64,000 nucleotides of DNA from Agelas oroides (GCA_949130485.1 OX422184.1:75001-139000); one strand, 5' to 3'. Positions 47,800 to 59,520 are shown, counted from the first letter of the stretch. Numbers and translations are program-made. Notes: generated by a model not told the origin, from the sequence alone.

Positions 47800-47935
47800 T
47801 AACATGTCTGGATCCAGTTCCATCTTCGATCCGCGCGCGCAATGCGCAAGGAATAAACATTACAAATTGTGATGTCACCACATGGAGTTGGGTGAACTTA
47901 GTGAACCCCGCCAAAGCACATGCTGCCGGTAGCTG
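47800..47935. repeat. Inverted repeat pair, right copy (partner 45190-45318)
   Basis: This copy reads TGGATCCAGTTCCATCTTCG, GCGCGCGCAATGCGCAAGG, TGATGTCACCACATGGAG and GGGTGAACTTAGTGAACCCC, the inverse order of the left copy. Its CRE-like octamer carries one change (TGATGTCA). Confidence 0.7.
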
Positions 47936-48078
47936 ATAATGTAATTAACACCTACAATTACTCAATTTACTGACTGTCGTATGTATCTTGCCCCAGTTTT
48001 CATAGGGAAAGTGTCCAGACCCTATTTTTCGACGAGTCCGCAGGGCGCATGTGAAAAATTCGGTCTGGGGACGAGAGT

Positions 48079-48266
48079 AGTCCTAGACCCCCTTGGACAC
48101 ATTATGCGGTCAGTCCTAGACCCCCTTGGACACATTATGTGGTCAGTCCTAGACCACCTTGAACACATTACGTGATTCATCCCTGACCCCCTTGAACACA
48201 TTACGTGATTCATCCCTGACCCCCTTGGACACATTACGTGATTCATCCCTGACCCCCTTGGACACA
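48079..48266. repeat. 33-bp minisatellite, about 5.7 copies
   Basis: Units contain CCTAGACCCCCTTGGACACA in the first copies and CCTGACCCCCTTGAACACA in later ones, followed by TTATGYGGTCA or TTACGTGATTCA. The 33-bp period keeps reading frames open on both strands without implying a protein. Confidence 0.9.
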
Positions 48267-48302
48267 TTATACTTGTTCTCATCAGAGGGTTTTCTCGCAA
48301 TT

Positions 48303-48387
48303 GCTGTAGTCTCGCAAGCCAGACGTTTACCGTTCCGCAGCGCGATCCGATCGCGCTGCGGAACAGAAATCCTTGCGAGACTACAGC
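48303..48387. mobile_element. Palindromic AGTCTCGC element
   Basis: Outer arms GCTGTAGTCTCGCAAG and CTTGCGAGACTACAGC are perfect inverted copies. A second nested palindrome, GTTCCGCAGCGCGATC and its inverse, fills the centre. Related termini occur near 40433, 49163 and 56030. Confidence 0.8.
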
Positions 48388-48879
48388 TACATGCCCATGC
48401 GGCTCCTCACCTTGGCAAGTATTGGCAGCACCTGTCGACCATAGATACTATGTTGTCTCAGTACCCCCCGTGCATAGATACCACGGACGGAACAAGGAAT
48501 GCATGCAGCAAGTGGAGTAGGGTGCCCCGCTTCATTAGTGCGTGACCACGCCCCTTATTTGAGCTTCGACCCTTGCCCACCTGCATTGCCGAACAGCGGG
48601 TAATCTATCGGGGATGGATAAACTTCGAGTTCGAGTTCGAGTTGACTCGAGTTCGAGTTGCCTCCACGGTTTCCGGTGCGCACTGTAAAGAATAATCTTG
48701 CTAGCCTGGTCCGGATAGTTTTATGTTTGGTCGGGCTTTGACTTTCGAGGCTAGACAGCGAAGGGTTGCAGGTGTTTACAGAGCCCGATTCTGACTGAGA
48801 TCCGGCGAGGACTAGTGCTAAGGGGTGTACATTCATTGCATAGAGGTTGGCTCGTACGAAAATTACCGAGTTTGTTAAT
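48388..48879. other. Stretch without a recognised gene; contains a (GAGTTC)n run
   Basis: The hexamer GAGTTC and variants repeat at 48623-48660, and an inverted run (GAACTC)n lies at 52421-52456. Otherwise I see only short ORFs with no recognisable motif. Confidence 0.55.
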
Positions 48880-51030
48880 TACTACAACACCTCAGCATTT
48901 ACTGCAATGACAACCATTCTTTCAGCAATCTTTACAGCCCCTATGTAGTACCTGCCACCCCAAAGGTTTCTGTAGCCCCAAGCACATCAGCCATTACTGG
49001 AAGCAGTGTAGTGCTCATAACAACTTATAAGCCTATAGCTAGTAGGCGTACACCTCTGCATTCTGTGAAGCCAAGCACAAATTGTGCTGCACAGTCATGA
49101 CAATGACGTATCTAACTCCCACAGATTTTTTGCAGCGAAGCTCAAGTATAGTGCTACTTAATTTCACAGGCCAGACTCTCCATGCAGTGAGAGTCCTGCC
49201 TGTGAGACTAGCCATTACTCCAGTCACGTCCACTCCTCAGACTGGACTGAGTAAATTCTGCAACCCCATAGCATTCTCTGCATGCAATAGTAGCCAGGTG
49301 CATTGTCAACCAGGCACAAATGGCAGTCATATACCCCAGTTTAGCGCTCTTCTGTGTACTCCCTGGCACTCTGTTCTGCCCCTCATGCATTCTCAGACCC
49401 AAGCAGAAGGCAACCATACATAGCTCTCAACAATATCTATGGACCTCAGTATTTCAAACAAATTTCTACAGTCAAGGACAATGGCAACCATTACTGTACG
49501 CAGCTCTATACTACTTAGAATTATACCTGAGCATTAAATAAAGCACAACAGCAGTCATAAATCTCTATTCCAATTTACCATTTTCTACTATCCCCTCAGC
49601 ATTCTTTGACCCAATGGCACATCATTAATTCATTAGTTGCCTTCAGCTCTTTCCACTTAGTATTCCGTGCTACTCTCAGCATTTCTCTGGAGTAGCAGAA
49701 ACTGCCCAAGGGGCAGTAGAGACTGCTGAGAAATAATTATATGGCAGAAGTGAACGGTGGGGAGTAACTAAAAGGTTATATTGGCTGGAGGTGACAGAGG
49801 ACATTTCACTTCTGCCCTCATGCAGTCATAATTATCTTTCAGCCGTCTCTATTGCATGTGACTCAACAATTCCTGGTAGCTATATACTTCTAAAGTCAAG
49901 CGCAATTGCAGTTAAACCTGTCAGCAATCTCCACACACGAGAGCATGAGAACGAGGCTACAATCTCTACTGCCACTCATTTCTCTGCACTTTCTACTGCT
50001 CATTGGCTTTTATTTCAGTGAAGTACATGATGATAGCAATGCCCTCAAAAATTTTTGTTATGTCTTATGCAGTGATCCTCTCTATACACACACATCCTTG
50101 GCCCTTGCATGGCTAAAGAAAATATTCTTTAGGGTGTATTCTTTAGCCAAGTATACATTATCTCTCAACAGTCTGTACATACTGCCTCCCTTGTACCTTT
50201 CCCACCTTGGCATTCTCTCCATTCAAGCACAATGGCAGTCATACCTTTCAGCAATCTCTACTGGCCCTTAACATTCTGTAATTTCCTTCAGCTTACTATA
50301 TATAGCTAAATGCAAGGATAGCTCAGCAATTTCTACTTTCACTTAGCATTTATCAACACGCTGTACTGCCCTTCAGCAGTTTCTAAAACTATAGGAACAA
50401 TGGCAGCCATAATCTCAACAGCAATTCTGCGTCCCTTACTATCCCTCAGCGTTTTCTACTGCTTGACACAGCAATTTCAGCAGACAGGCACAATAGCTAG
50501 CCACACCTCTCATCAGTTTCTAATACTGCTGAGCTTTTCCTGTCACACCTAAGCATTTGGTGCCATGCATGCACCAAGCACAGTGGTACCCATCCTACTA
50601 AGAAATATCTCAGCATCCTACTACAGTCACAATGGGAAGTATGCACGTAGTGATCTCTATGACCTTTCAGCATTCCCCGCCAGGCTACTCCCTTCAGCAT
50701 TTTCTACTGTCCCTGCTGAGGGGTAGCAGAAATTGCTGAGATCTATAGATATGTAACTTAGTTCATCTTTTCATAGCATGAGAGAGACTGACTATTGCAT
50801 CATCGTCCATTACACCACATTGCATAATACATACATTACAAAATATGACATCACTCAACAACAGCAATAACCAATACAAGAAGAGTTTAAGTCAACAGTA
50901 ACACAGTTACAGGTATATTATACTATATGCTGCCATTGTTGCTGTATAGCTAGGGTTGCTATTGTGCTTGGCTGGAGCCAATACTGAGGGGTAATAGAGA
51001 ATGATGAGGGGTAGTAGAAAAATGCCTAAG
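48880..51030. repeat. Field of a highly degenerate ~85-bp repeat
   Basis: Variants of CACAATGGCAGTCATACCT, CAGCAATCTCTACTG and CCCCTCAGCATT recur in the same order many times, for example near 48905, 49318, 49475, 49545, 49815, 49900, 50225, 50310, 50400 and 50480. Reverse-oriented pieces (GGGGYAGTAGA or GGGGTAGCAGAAATTGCTGA) occur at 49690-49735 and 50710-51030. This looks like an old tandem satellite broken up by drift and insertions. No gene is seen. Confidence 0.65.
49163..49207. mobile_element. Short palindrome related to the AGTCTCGC family
   Basis: TTCACAGGCCAGACTCTC and GAGAGTCCTGCCTGTGAG are near-perfect inverted arms around CATGCAGT. It lies within the degenerate repeat field. Confidence 0.6.
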
Positions 51031-52977
51031 TATACAAATGCATGGCTATTAGGCTTGGCAGCATGCTAGACTACCTTCTCATAATTAAAGTGGACACTGC
51101 ATGAAACAATTTTTCCAAGCTGAAAAGATAGCTCTGTTCTCTCCATAAGCACACAAGCACCTAGGTGTATCATCACCTTAACTTCTCGGCTTTTAGAACT
51201 CTGCAGCATGAACCAAAATTCTCTTGACAAATAAACTCAATCTCCTACAATCCAACTGCATGCTTTGTATCCTCATTCTACACACTATATATTCAACAGT
51301 GGAGCCTTTACTACAACCATGTAAGCCTCTAACAACCTACTTCACGCCTGTATGAGCCAAATCTACCCCAAGTCACATGTTGACATTACAAGACCCTACA
51401 GTAACCTACCAGTTCCTACATTATAGTCCCACAAGCCACACCAATTTAACCAACCCACGCACATATTGTTTTCAGTACCACATGCATGATCCACTGAAAG
51501 CAATCTATGCTGGGTTTGGTTGGGTGTATGATACTGAAAGTGCTGGGGTTTTTGGGTCTCCTTTGTGTGACTACTCCAAAGGCACTGCTTCCAAGATGTG
51601 CACTGAATTGGGAACACCTACAAACTATTTTCCCAAAATAACATTGTTGTGCCCTAAGTTGTGACCCCCCTCCCCCCTAGCTCCAATAAGGTCATACATA
51701 ACCGTCATTTTCAATTGCTTTAGTAGCATTTGCATGTACTCATATAGTCAGAGTGTTTACAACCTCCTCTTTGACGTCACAGTGACATTATTATAGTAGT
51801 TTTGGAGCAAAAGCTCTGTGCCAAGTGTTCCTTGTAGAAGCCTATCCCCTGATCAATACAAGGCAGATGCAACCAAATGGTGACACTCACTGACCTGTCA
51901 ATCCACAGAAGGCAATCCCACTGACTGGTAGATTCCCTCGCAAAAGCAATAGACTGGCTTTGTGAAGCTAACCACTGTAGCCTGATACTCTTGTGCCACA
52001 AATACCACAGCCCCAGGACCTTCTGCTCTCCTCAGTACACTGTCTGCCTTTCCAACTGCCTCAATTTCCCCACTAATATACTCCAGCTTGTCAAGTTCAT
52101 GAAGGCAAGCGCCAATTTTTCAATGAGCACAAAATGCCTCTCTCCATTAAAGCCGCCAAAGTGATATGGAAGCCTATTGGTAAGCCATCTTCGATTCCAG
52201 CAGGTAAGCCTCACTGAGAGTCTGCCCTTAGGTTGTGTAGCTATCTTCTCACCTACTCAGAGACCACTTACCCAGTCTTACAAGCCTGCCACACTCTCAC
52301 TGCGACTCGGCGAAGGGTGTGACTTGCGAGACTATGGTTTGTTCCCTAGCACAGACATCGGTACCATGGTCCGCTCCTCTCTCCTTGGGCTTACAAAAAA
52401 CCTAACTCACGCCTTGCCATCTCGAACTCCGAACTCGAACTCGAACTCGAACTCGACAATTATTCTATACCAATCTATGGGTGAACTTGCGAATGTATGT
52501 AAGTGTAGCATGTATATTACTAACTTTAGCCACTTTTAGCGTAGATGAGAGCAATGTAATGCGCCTGCGTGTATCAGTGGTATGCCCTACCTCCAATACC
52601 TGGGGCTTGATAAGGGGTAGGAGGGGAATTGACATGTCCAAATGGAACAAGCCAGGTACAAACCTGCGTGCCATCCCCCTACGTATCTCTTACATATACC
52701 CATACCTCCCTGTCATGCACAGTGTATGACAGGTAGATATGGGTGTGGAATTCACACACAATTCTCTCAAGACATTTAACACAATGAGGTGTTACATTTG
52801 AGGGGGACAATCCCAACCTAGTACTAACCCCTCGGGAAAGATTCTGATGGCAAATCCCCCTGTTTCTGCAACATCCGCCCCAGGTATGCAAGGCAGTCTC
52901 GTTCTGAGACCGCACTGTTCATGCCCGCTGGAAAAATGCACTTGGTGAAAAGTACTAGTCTGAGCACGAGCAAGGTG
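51031..52977. other. Stretch without a recognised gene
   Basis: The longest ORFs are about 120 codons and lack recognisable motifs. 52277-52335 (CTGCGACTCGGCGAAGGG, CTTGCGAGACTA) resembles 45321-45350 in inverted orientation, and (GAACTC)n lies at 52421-52456. These are probably repeat fragments. Confidence 0.5.
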
Positions 52978-52986
52978 GGGCATACC

Positions 52987-53076
52987 TAGCCTCGTTCCCA
53001 GTCCTCCACCACAGCTATCGTCACTTGCAGCACGTTATTCGTACTGCAAGCGATGATAGCTGTGGTGGAGGACTTA
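52987..53076. mobile_element. Foldback miniature transposon (TAGCCTCGTTCCCAG family), 90-bp copy 4
   Basis: It starts TAGCCTCGTTCCCAGTCC and folds into a near-perfect hairpin (TCCTCCACCACAGCTATCG against its inverse). The perfect 9-bp duplication GGGCATACC flanks it at 52978-52986 and 53077-53085. The right terminus lacks the GAACGAGGCTA end, so this copy is deleted at one side or uses a shorter end. Confidence 0.85.
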
Positions 53077-53085
53077 GGGCATACC

Positions 53086-53768
53086 ATGGAAAGGTACATT
53101 ACTCTTCATGGGAAACCTGTGAGGTAATCCTCGGATTCCTCCTCAAAACCATCCCAAGTTCCCCACTGGCCTGGTCTGTCTGACTTCACTTGGCATGCCG
53201 ACAGCTTGTGTTGTAGTTAGCAGAGGGCCTCTCAAGTTCACAATTTTGTATACTATTGTATACTAAACCTTAGTCTTTGGACACTCACCAGTTAACTACT
53301 ACATTTTGTCCCCAGACCAAATTTTGTGTGAGTGACCTTCAACCTTTCAAAAAATAGTCTGGACACATTCAAAGCAGTCTGTTTTCTAAAGTGTGTCTCC
53401 AAGTGTTGTATTTGCCTGAAGATCCTCCGGGGTTGAAATGTTGATTATGCGCCTGCGAATATCTATGCATAATATACCTGCACAATGATCAGCCTGGTTC
53501 TTCGAGGTCCAAACTACTAAAATCTTTTTTGTAGGTTTGTTACTCTCAGAACACTTCATCCTCAGTTGCATTGTACACCACAGGCTATAGCTTTATAATG
53601 TCTCCCAATTTTGACTTTCCTTCATCACCCATGTACACACACCATACATAGCACACTGCACACATACACATTCATACCACACACAGACTCTGTGTTCCTA
53701 TTAGCCACTGGCCACTGACAGTCTGTGGTATGATCTGGTCACTCCTACTTGCTGTCAGGCATTATCCA
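53086..53768. other. Stretch without a recognised gene
   Basis: Short ORFs only. There is CA-rich sequence near 53630-53690. No motif is recognised. Confidence 0.5.
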
Positions 53769-54445
53769 GGTAAGAGTTCTTGGGGTATTTTGATGGTTTC
53801 AACTACTAACAAGAAAAACATCCTGTCTGGCTTGTCAATTGTTAATGCATATCTCGTACATCAATGACTACCTATGGCATAAGCCTTGTGTGTGACTGCC
53901 AGTCATCCACATTGACCATGTGTGTGACTTCCTTCTTTTCCCTCCCTCTTTTCTCCTCTAACTGAGACCACAATGATTATACAGTATAGATAACTAGGAT
54001 CACTCTACCATCTCATGTCAGTAGTGGTTGTAGTCAACGTTGCCACCATTCTTCCTTCCCCCTCATCTCAGTAATGCCTATCTACTCCTCTACCTACATC
54101 AGTGCACCAAGGCCTGTGTGATGAAAATACTTGCTGTTAGGTAAGAGTTCTTTGATTGTCCTTGTGGTTTTCACTCCATGTAGGCCACACCTGTTACCCA
54201 TGGCTACAGAAAACATCCCGCTGGCTTGTCCATTGTTCTTGCATGTCTCACCTGGTTACATAGTACATCAATGACTACCTATGGTTGTGTGTGACTGCCA
54301 GTCATCCACACTGGCCATGTGTGTGACTTTATTCCTTCTTTCTACCTCTCTCTTATTTCTCCTCTAACCCATTCTTCCTTCCCCCTCATCTCAGTAATGC
54401 CTATCTACTCCTCTACCTACATCAGTGCACCAAGGCCTGTGTGAT
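53769..54445. repeat. Imperfect tandem duplication of about 300-355 bp
   Basis: Copy 1 (53769-54122) and copy 2 (54140-54445) share in order GGTAAGAGTTCTT, ACATCAATGACTACCTATGG, GTGTGACTGCCAGTCATCCA, TTCTTCCTTCCCCCTCATCT and CAGTGCACCAAGGCCTGTGT. Copy 1 has about 50 bp of extra sequence near 53970-54040. No coding sequence is seen. Confidence 0.85.
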
Positions 54446-55107
54446 GTGGACTGTGACCACTCCTTTGCCTCTGTTTGCCCCCAGCAGGTGAGGGTTACTC
54501 ATCATGGAGAGTGTTTCTTGTGTGGGTGAGGACGGGAGACTGCCACATTTACTTTAAACCAATGTTATAAGTCAATTTTCGAATCTTGTACCAAACCGCC
54601 AAACTCTACTGTCATTGGTGGGTTGGTCAGGGAGCACTTCACAAGACCCAGTCAGCAGTCTGTGTGCGTGTTTGGTGATCAAGGTTCAATTTACTAGGAG
54701 CTACAGGGGACACTCCCCCAACGATCCAAAAATTTTAAAGACTACCTGAACATTTTATATAAAATACAGTTCTAGATGTGATTTTACCTCTCCGATTGCA
54801 TCATTTGGAGAACCTAAACCCTCAAGTTTTTGAGGGGCATGTCCCCGGACAGAGACTTATACAGCTTCCCCCCAAACTCCAAATCCTAGATAGAACCTAG
54901 TTGACTGAGTTATATCCTGTGACGCATGCACAAGCAAAACTAGCTTTGAAGATACATTTTCATGCCATAGTGGGCAAAATTAACTGAGCATCTAATTGGC
55001 TTTGTGAACAATGTTTTTTGCACTGCATAGCCTCATATTCTATTCCATTGAAATGATGACAAGAAACCGATGAAAGCACATGCAGGACATGTTAGTCTGG
55101 TGCAACA
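54446..55107. other. No recognised gene; possible transposon debris
   Basis: 54690-54900 contains GGGGCATGTCCCCGGACAGA, similar in style to the debris at 46275. Nothing diagnostic is seen. Confidence 0.4.
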
Positions 55108-55570
55108 AAACACTAGTGGAGGGCTACTGTCAGAGTGCAGCATCAACGACCTGGGGTGAAGACAACTGAAGTTGAAGCACATGTGGGAACTTAATTTTGA
55201 TTTATGCTTCTTCTACCAGCCATCAACAGCAGTCTGCTCACAGGCGGTACAAATTTAATATGGATGGTGGTTGAGGTCGCTTCAAGTCAAGGGCCATGCA
55301 TGCATAAACGCCACTCACAAATGCTATGCAGAAATTTACCTCGTCATTTTGGTGTAAAGCTTAGTACATGCATGTGTAGCTACATTAGCTGCCCTGGCTG
55401 GAGAAATGGCTGGCATATGTGATACTTAGCTACCTCTGGTGAGGACCTAGCTACTTATGCGTTATCAAGCTTAGCTTAAACAGTAGACAGTGGCAAATCC
55501 TGCTGTGTGCCATAACAATGTAGTAGTAAATCAGCGGTTTGCTGCTTGCTCAGGCTGACCCCATGATGAT
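55108..55570. repeat. Dispersed repeat, copy 1 (partner 59905-60490)
   Basis: It shares, in the same order and orientation with 59905-60490, GTGGAGGGCTACTGTCAGAG, GACTGAAGTTGAAGCA-like, CTCACAGGCGGT, AATTTAATATGGATGGT, CATGCATGTGTAGC, ACAGTAGACAGTG and AATCCTGCTGTGTGCCAT. It is an unclassified transposon or segmental duplication. Confidence 0.8.
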
Positions 55571-56029
55571 GAATCATCTAACTAGTTATTGTTACTTTAG
55601 ACTGCACCCAGCGAGGGACATTCCTCTGAAGAAGCTGCACAAGAACTGTCCAAGGTATGTTGACAGTGTGTTTAGTAGTGGTACTATATATGTTCAAAGA
55701 ATCACTATGGAACCCAGTCTTCCATTTTTGATTTTGTCTTCCAGCTTTGGAAAAAAAAATCAGACCAAAGCTGGGGTACAAGGGGACAGTCCAAGGTATC
55801 CCATGGTACCCCTAGGCTTCCATGGCAACTGTGGGCTGTTTGAATTGGCGGACTGGCGTCACGGACTCGCACCGGAAATAATTTTACGACTGGAATGCTT
55901 TGTTATTTGCCGATACTGGGCACTGCTACTGGAGTTGTAGAACTGGAAGCCGATGTGAGTCCACAGGTACTGGAAGTAGTCTACGTATCAACGACAGAGT
56001 TGGCATGTGAGTTTGAGCAACGTTCTAGC

Positions 56030-56163
56030 TAGTCTAGCGTAGCCAGACTAGCCTCAAATCCTTTTTAAGTTTTCCGTTCTAGATTTGTCTCGCAGTTATA
56101 GAGAAGAGTCCAGAGGCAGAACGGAAAGCTATCGACTGAGAGTCTGGCTACGCGGTTAGACTA
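56030..56163. mobile_element. Palindromic AGTCTCGC-family element, 134 bp
   Basis: TAGTCTAGCGTAGCCAGACT at the left mirrors AGTCTGGCTACGCGGTTAGA at the right, with TTTTCCGTTCTAG and CAGAACGGAAAGC also inverted inside. It shares GCGTAGCCAGACT with the palindrome nested in the transposon at 40049. Confidence 0.8.
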
Positions 56164-56349
56164 ATGTACTTCTAGCCGTTACACACAGAGTTTGCGAAAA
56201 TACATATAGCCGAGGGCTTTCCACCAATAAACCGTTGTTCGATATCCAGAGAAGCATGTTTAAGGCCTTGGGAGTGGGGCTAACTGCAGTGAAATGCACA
56301 CTTACCTACTGGCTTATTGCACTGCTGCACAATCATTCCAATGCCTTTA

Positions 56350-56700
56350 CAGTTCTGCCTGGTAACGACGCTTCTTTACAGCATAGTCGACGCGTACGTA
56401 TACCGCTATACCGTCTGCACATTCTCTGACCAACGATGGAGTCCTTTCGATCGCTCGTTCTCCTGCACCCTCCCACGGGTAGGTACTGCTGGTATGAGTC
56501 TCAAAACAGTGCAGGTAGCTTCCATTTTGGACACTTGCTGGGGAAATATGTATTTATACGGCTACTGCCTGTTAAGTTTGTGTGATACGAAGTATTACCG
56601 TTTGTCATGGACTGTAAAGTTAGCAAACACTGATAGCAAATCAGGGCGGTGTAGTGCTAGTTGTTGTGTAGTTGTTTCGCTCTATGCTGAGCGGCACTAA
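56350..56700. repeat. Dispersed repeat, copy 2 (partner 6490-7030)
   Basis: Blocks ACCAACGATGGAGTCCTTTC, TAGGTACTGCTGGTATGAGT, TTGCTGGGGAAATATG and TTAGCAAACACTGATAGCAA parallel the copy in the repeat-Ig gene intron. Here the 51-bp block is present once. Confidence 0.65.
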
Positions 56701-57459
56701 ACTAGTATACTCGTTTTGTCGCTTGATGCGGAGCAATGTGCTTGCCCTCAGCCTGCTGCTGTGCTTTTCCTATCCTTTTTGGTCAATGTAGACACAATGC
56801 CTTCTACAAATCATTAGTGACTGGGTATTTGTGAGGTGGGGAAGGGGACGTTGTTACCCATAAACTGATTCACTGCTTGTACACACATGCACACACACAC
56901 AGTGTGGAACAATGGAGAGGGGGGACGACAGGGTGTGACAGTGTGCCACAACAGAGGAGAAGAGGACGAGCAAGTAAGGACTTGTGTATTTAACCTCATT
57001 CCCAGACTCTAGGCCTTGGCAAATTAATGCTTGAGCATGAGAGTAGGGTGAAGCATGGGCGCATATGCTGGCAAAAAAGGATGTGAAGAGCATGATTATG
57101 ATCCAGCATTGGTAGCTCTACCACAGTGGGAATTTGAGCGAAGGGAGTGAACTTAGTGCCAAGAATCCTTCAAGAAGCATGGTTGATAAATTTTGAGCAA
57201 GCAAAAGAGCATTAATTAAGGAATGCATCAGATAAGAGGGTCAGAGTTTTTTTGTGTATTTGAGGTCAGGGCCAAAGCCACAAGCTCATGAATAGTATTA
57301 TAAGAAAGCAGTTTTTGATAGCGTTGGAGCACTGTGTATATAGTAGACCAGCAAAATGTGCCAAGGCCTAGAAAGCTCTCCCCATACATTGTACAAACAA
57401 CAGACATGCAAGGCGGGGCCTGGGAACAAGGCTGTGTGTGTTCTGTGTGCCTGAGAGTA
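56701..57459. other. Stretch without a recognised gene
   Basis: Short ORFs without motifs. GCCTGGGAACAAGGCT at 57418-57433 is a lone end of the foldback family. Confidence 0.5.
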
Positions 57460-57895
57460 CCGTATAACGGGTTATTTTCGTGGGTGGAAATTTTCGTGAA
57501 AAGCTGGAAGAGGCCCTCAGAATTAAGTTTCCTGGTTTTAAATTTTGTGGCTCGCAATGTGAACTTTGAACTCAGTGCACGTCTACAAAGCACGAAATCC
57601 GTTGGTGCTCACATACCTGAACGAGAGGTACTGGCTCCGCTTTTTGGTCGTGCTTCTGCCTTGTTCACTTCTCTGTTCACTTCCTCCATCACCGCACGCG
57701 GGGCAGCTTGAGAAAGGGGACCCTACGGATCAAGGGCACTGTCAACAGGACACAAGTAGCGAAAAAGAGCTATAAAAATCGTCGCCCAGTCCGAACGTTA
57801 GCACGTGTACACAGAGCAGCAGTGTGGGTGGGTTAGGGTTAGTGGGGGGGAAATTTCGTGACACTAGCACCCCACAGAAATAACCCGCTATACGG
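57460..57895. mobile_element. TA-flanked DNA transposon, 436 bp, copy B
   Basis: Ends CCGTATAACGGGTTATTTTC and AATAACCCGCTATACGG are inverted and flanked by TA on both sides (57458-57459 and 57896-57897). Its interior is the inverse of copy A at 40049-40627, for example GGACCCTACGGATCAAGGGC here and its complement there. It lacks the nested palindrome. Confidence 0.92.
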
Positions 57896-58789
57896 TAGTC
57901 ACTTTGTGTGTCAACCGATTATACGTGATATACACTTATAAATGTCAATATGTCAAAGCACGATAGCATCACAGATGCACTTGAGCTTTATAACAGCTGT
58001 GGGCTCTTAGCAACAAGCTTTTAGCCACAAGCTTTATCTCTTTACCCCCGACACGCATGCACAGAAATCAATCTCGTAGCCACGAGACAAAATATTGAAA
58101 AAATGGCGATTTTGTATCTTGATTATTCATAGCGTTATATCTTGTAAACTAGCTGAGTTCACAGGTTGATAGTTCTTAGTTTAATCAAAAACAAACCTGC
58201 TTTACTCAGGAAGTAGTCATGAGAGAGTGATAGTGAAGTTCCACTAAACCAGAACGGATGAAGTGCGGGTACTTGCTATCCATTGGAAATGACCGAAAAT
58301 TCCGTAGAATCTGTGGCCAAACTCCCAGCAAAGGTACATTTCCATTGTTGTTTAGATGATTAGCTAGAAACAATTCCGTAGAACTAGTTGCACGTGGGAT
58401 ACAAACTTTTCTGTGACGATGCTAAGTTCAACACGGTCGGCAGCCAAACTTTGAATGCGATTTCCGGGGAAGTCCCTATGGGACACCTCGGCTAATTATG
58501 CTTCGATTGAGGGTAAAGGGTTATATCAGGTCTGTGGTTAGAGTAGGGCCTCCCCTAGTAATATGTGTGGCTTCAACGGGAGGAGTGTAGCAAGCTTGAG
58601 AAGCCGTGTTGGTCGACGATTGACTGGATCGCGAAAGTGACTTATTGGCCACGTTTTCTTCTTACCGCCTATAAAGAGGGACACAATGCCAGCTACAGAG
58701 GTACAGCGGACCTTAGGCTTCATACTTATCAAGACAGTTCCGAGGCTACATCTTGCTGTCAATGAGAAAAGCCAAAGACAGTACACACA
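57896..58789. other. Stretch without a recognised gene, possibly the eroded 5' part of the Penelope-like element
   Basis: 58545-58790 precedes the reverse-transcriptase remnants and may belong to the same element, but no motif is readable. 57900-58540 shows nothing I can name. Confidence 0.4.
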
Positions 58790-59520
58790 GCAGGAGCCGT
58801 GGAAGCATTCAACCTACTATTGGCCCACTACCTCGAAGCTCCAGAGACTGTCGTAACAGGCTGAGTCATGAACTTAAAAGGTTAGAGAAGAATGGGGTGA
58901 TCACTAGTGCCTTGTAGTTGAGACCCACAGGAAGCCAACCCCAACCCCCTAGGATTTATGACCTGCCCAAGATCCACATGCCAGATGTCCCACTCAGACC
59001 CCATTGTTTCATGCATGTGACAGATGTCTCCACAACAGGGGCTTGCTAGAATCCTCAAGCAGAACGGTTACCCTGCGAACTTTATCCACAATGCATCTCC
59101 CCACCCACACAGGAAACAGCAGACACGAGCAGCTGTGAGGAGCAGTGGTGATACCCTGTGTGGCTGGGATGAGTGAGGACATTTGGCGTGTTTGCAGGAG
59201 TTTAACATCAGAGTAATCTTTGTCCGGGCGGACTCTCCGCTCAATGTTGACCAAGGTCAAGGATACATTACCCCTTTTGAAATGCTACCGATGTGGTAAT
59301 CATATCCCCTGCAGCTGAAATTGCCACATTGAGCTGTTGGTGAAGGAGGCCCTGCACATCCACAGAGGAGCGCTTCAACCGAGATGGAGGAGCAATCCTC
59401 ATCGACCTTTGACCCCCAATGACATGTATCCGATCAAGGCATGGCTATAAATAGCAACATTTGTTTGACTTTTGCCCTGATGACGACTGGAGCATTCAGT
59501 CTAATGTCGGGAAGTTATTT
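58790..59520 (+). mobile_element. Decayed Penelope-like retroelement (reverse transcriptase and endonuclease remnants)
   Basis: Frame-broken pieces on the + strand follow the order of Penelope-like polyproteins: HELKRLEKNGVIT (58868 onward), RIYDLPKIHMPDVPLRP (58951-59001), RILKQNGYPANFIHN (59048-59092), TLRSMLTKVKDTLP with CYRCGNHIPC (59232-59315) and KEALHIH...ERFNRDGG (about 59346-59390). The RIYxLPKIHxPxxPLRPIVS box is characteristic. The Cys-rich IPC segment matches the start of the GIY-YIG endonuclease. The 3' end with CCTGATGACGACTGGAGCAT (59477 onward) resembles the usual 3' region. Several frameshifts and stops show that it is dead. Confidence 0.82.

Noticed and set aside
55539..55940. 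133-codon ORF on the + strand
   Set aside because: No recognised motif, repeat-rich context and no supporting splice or start signals. It is probably chance.
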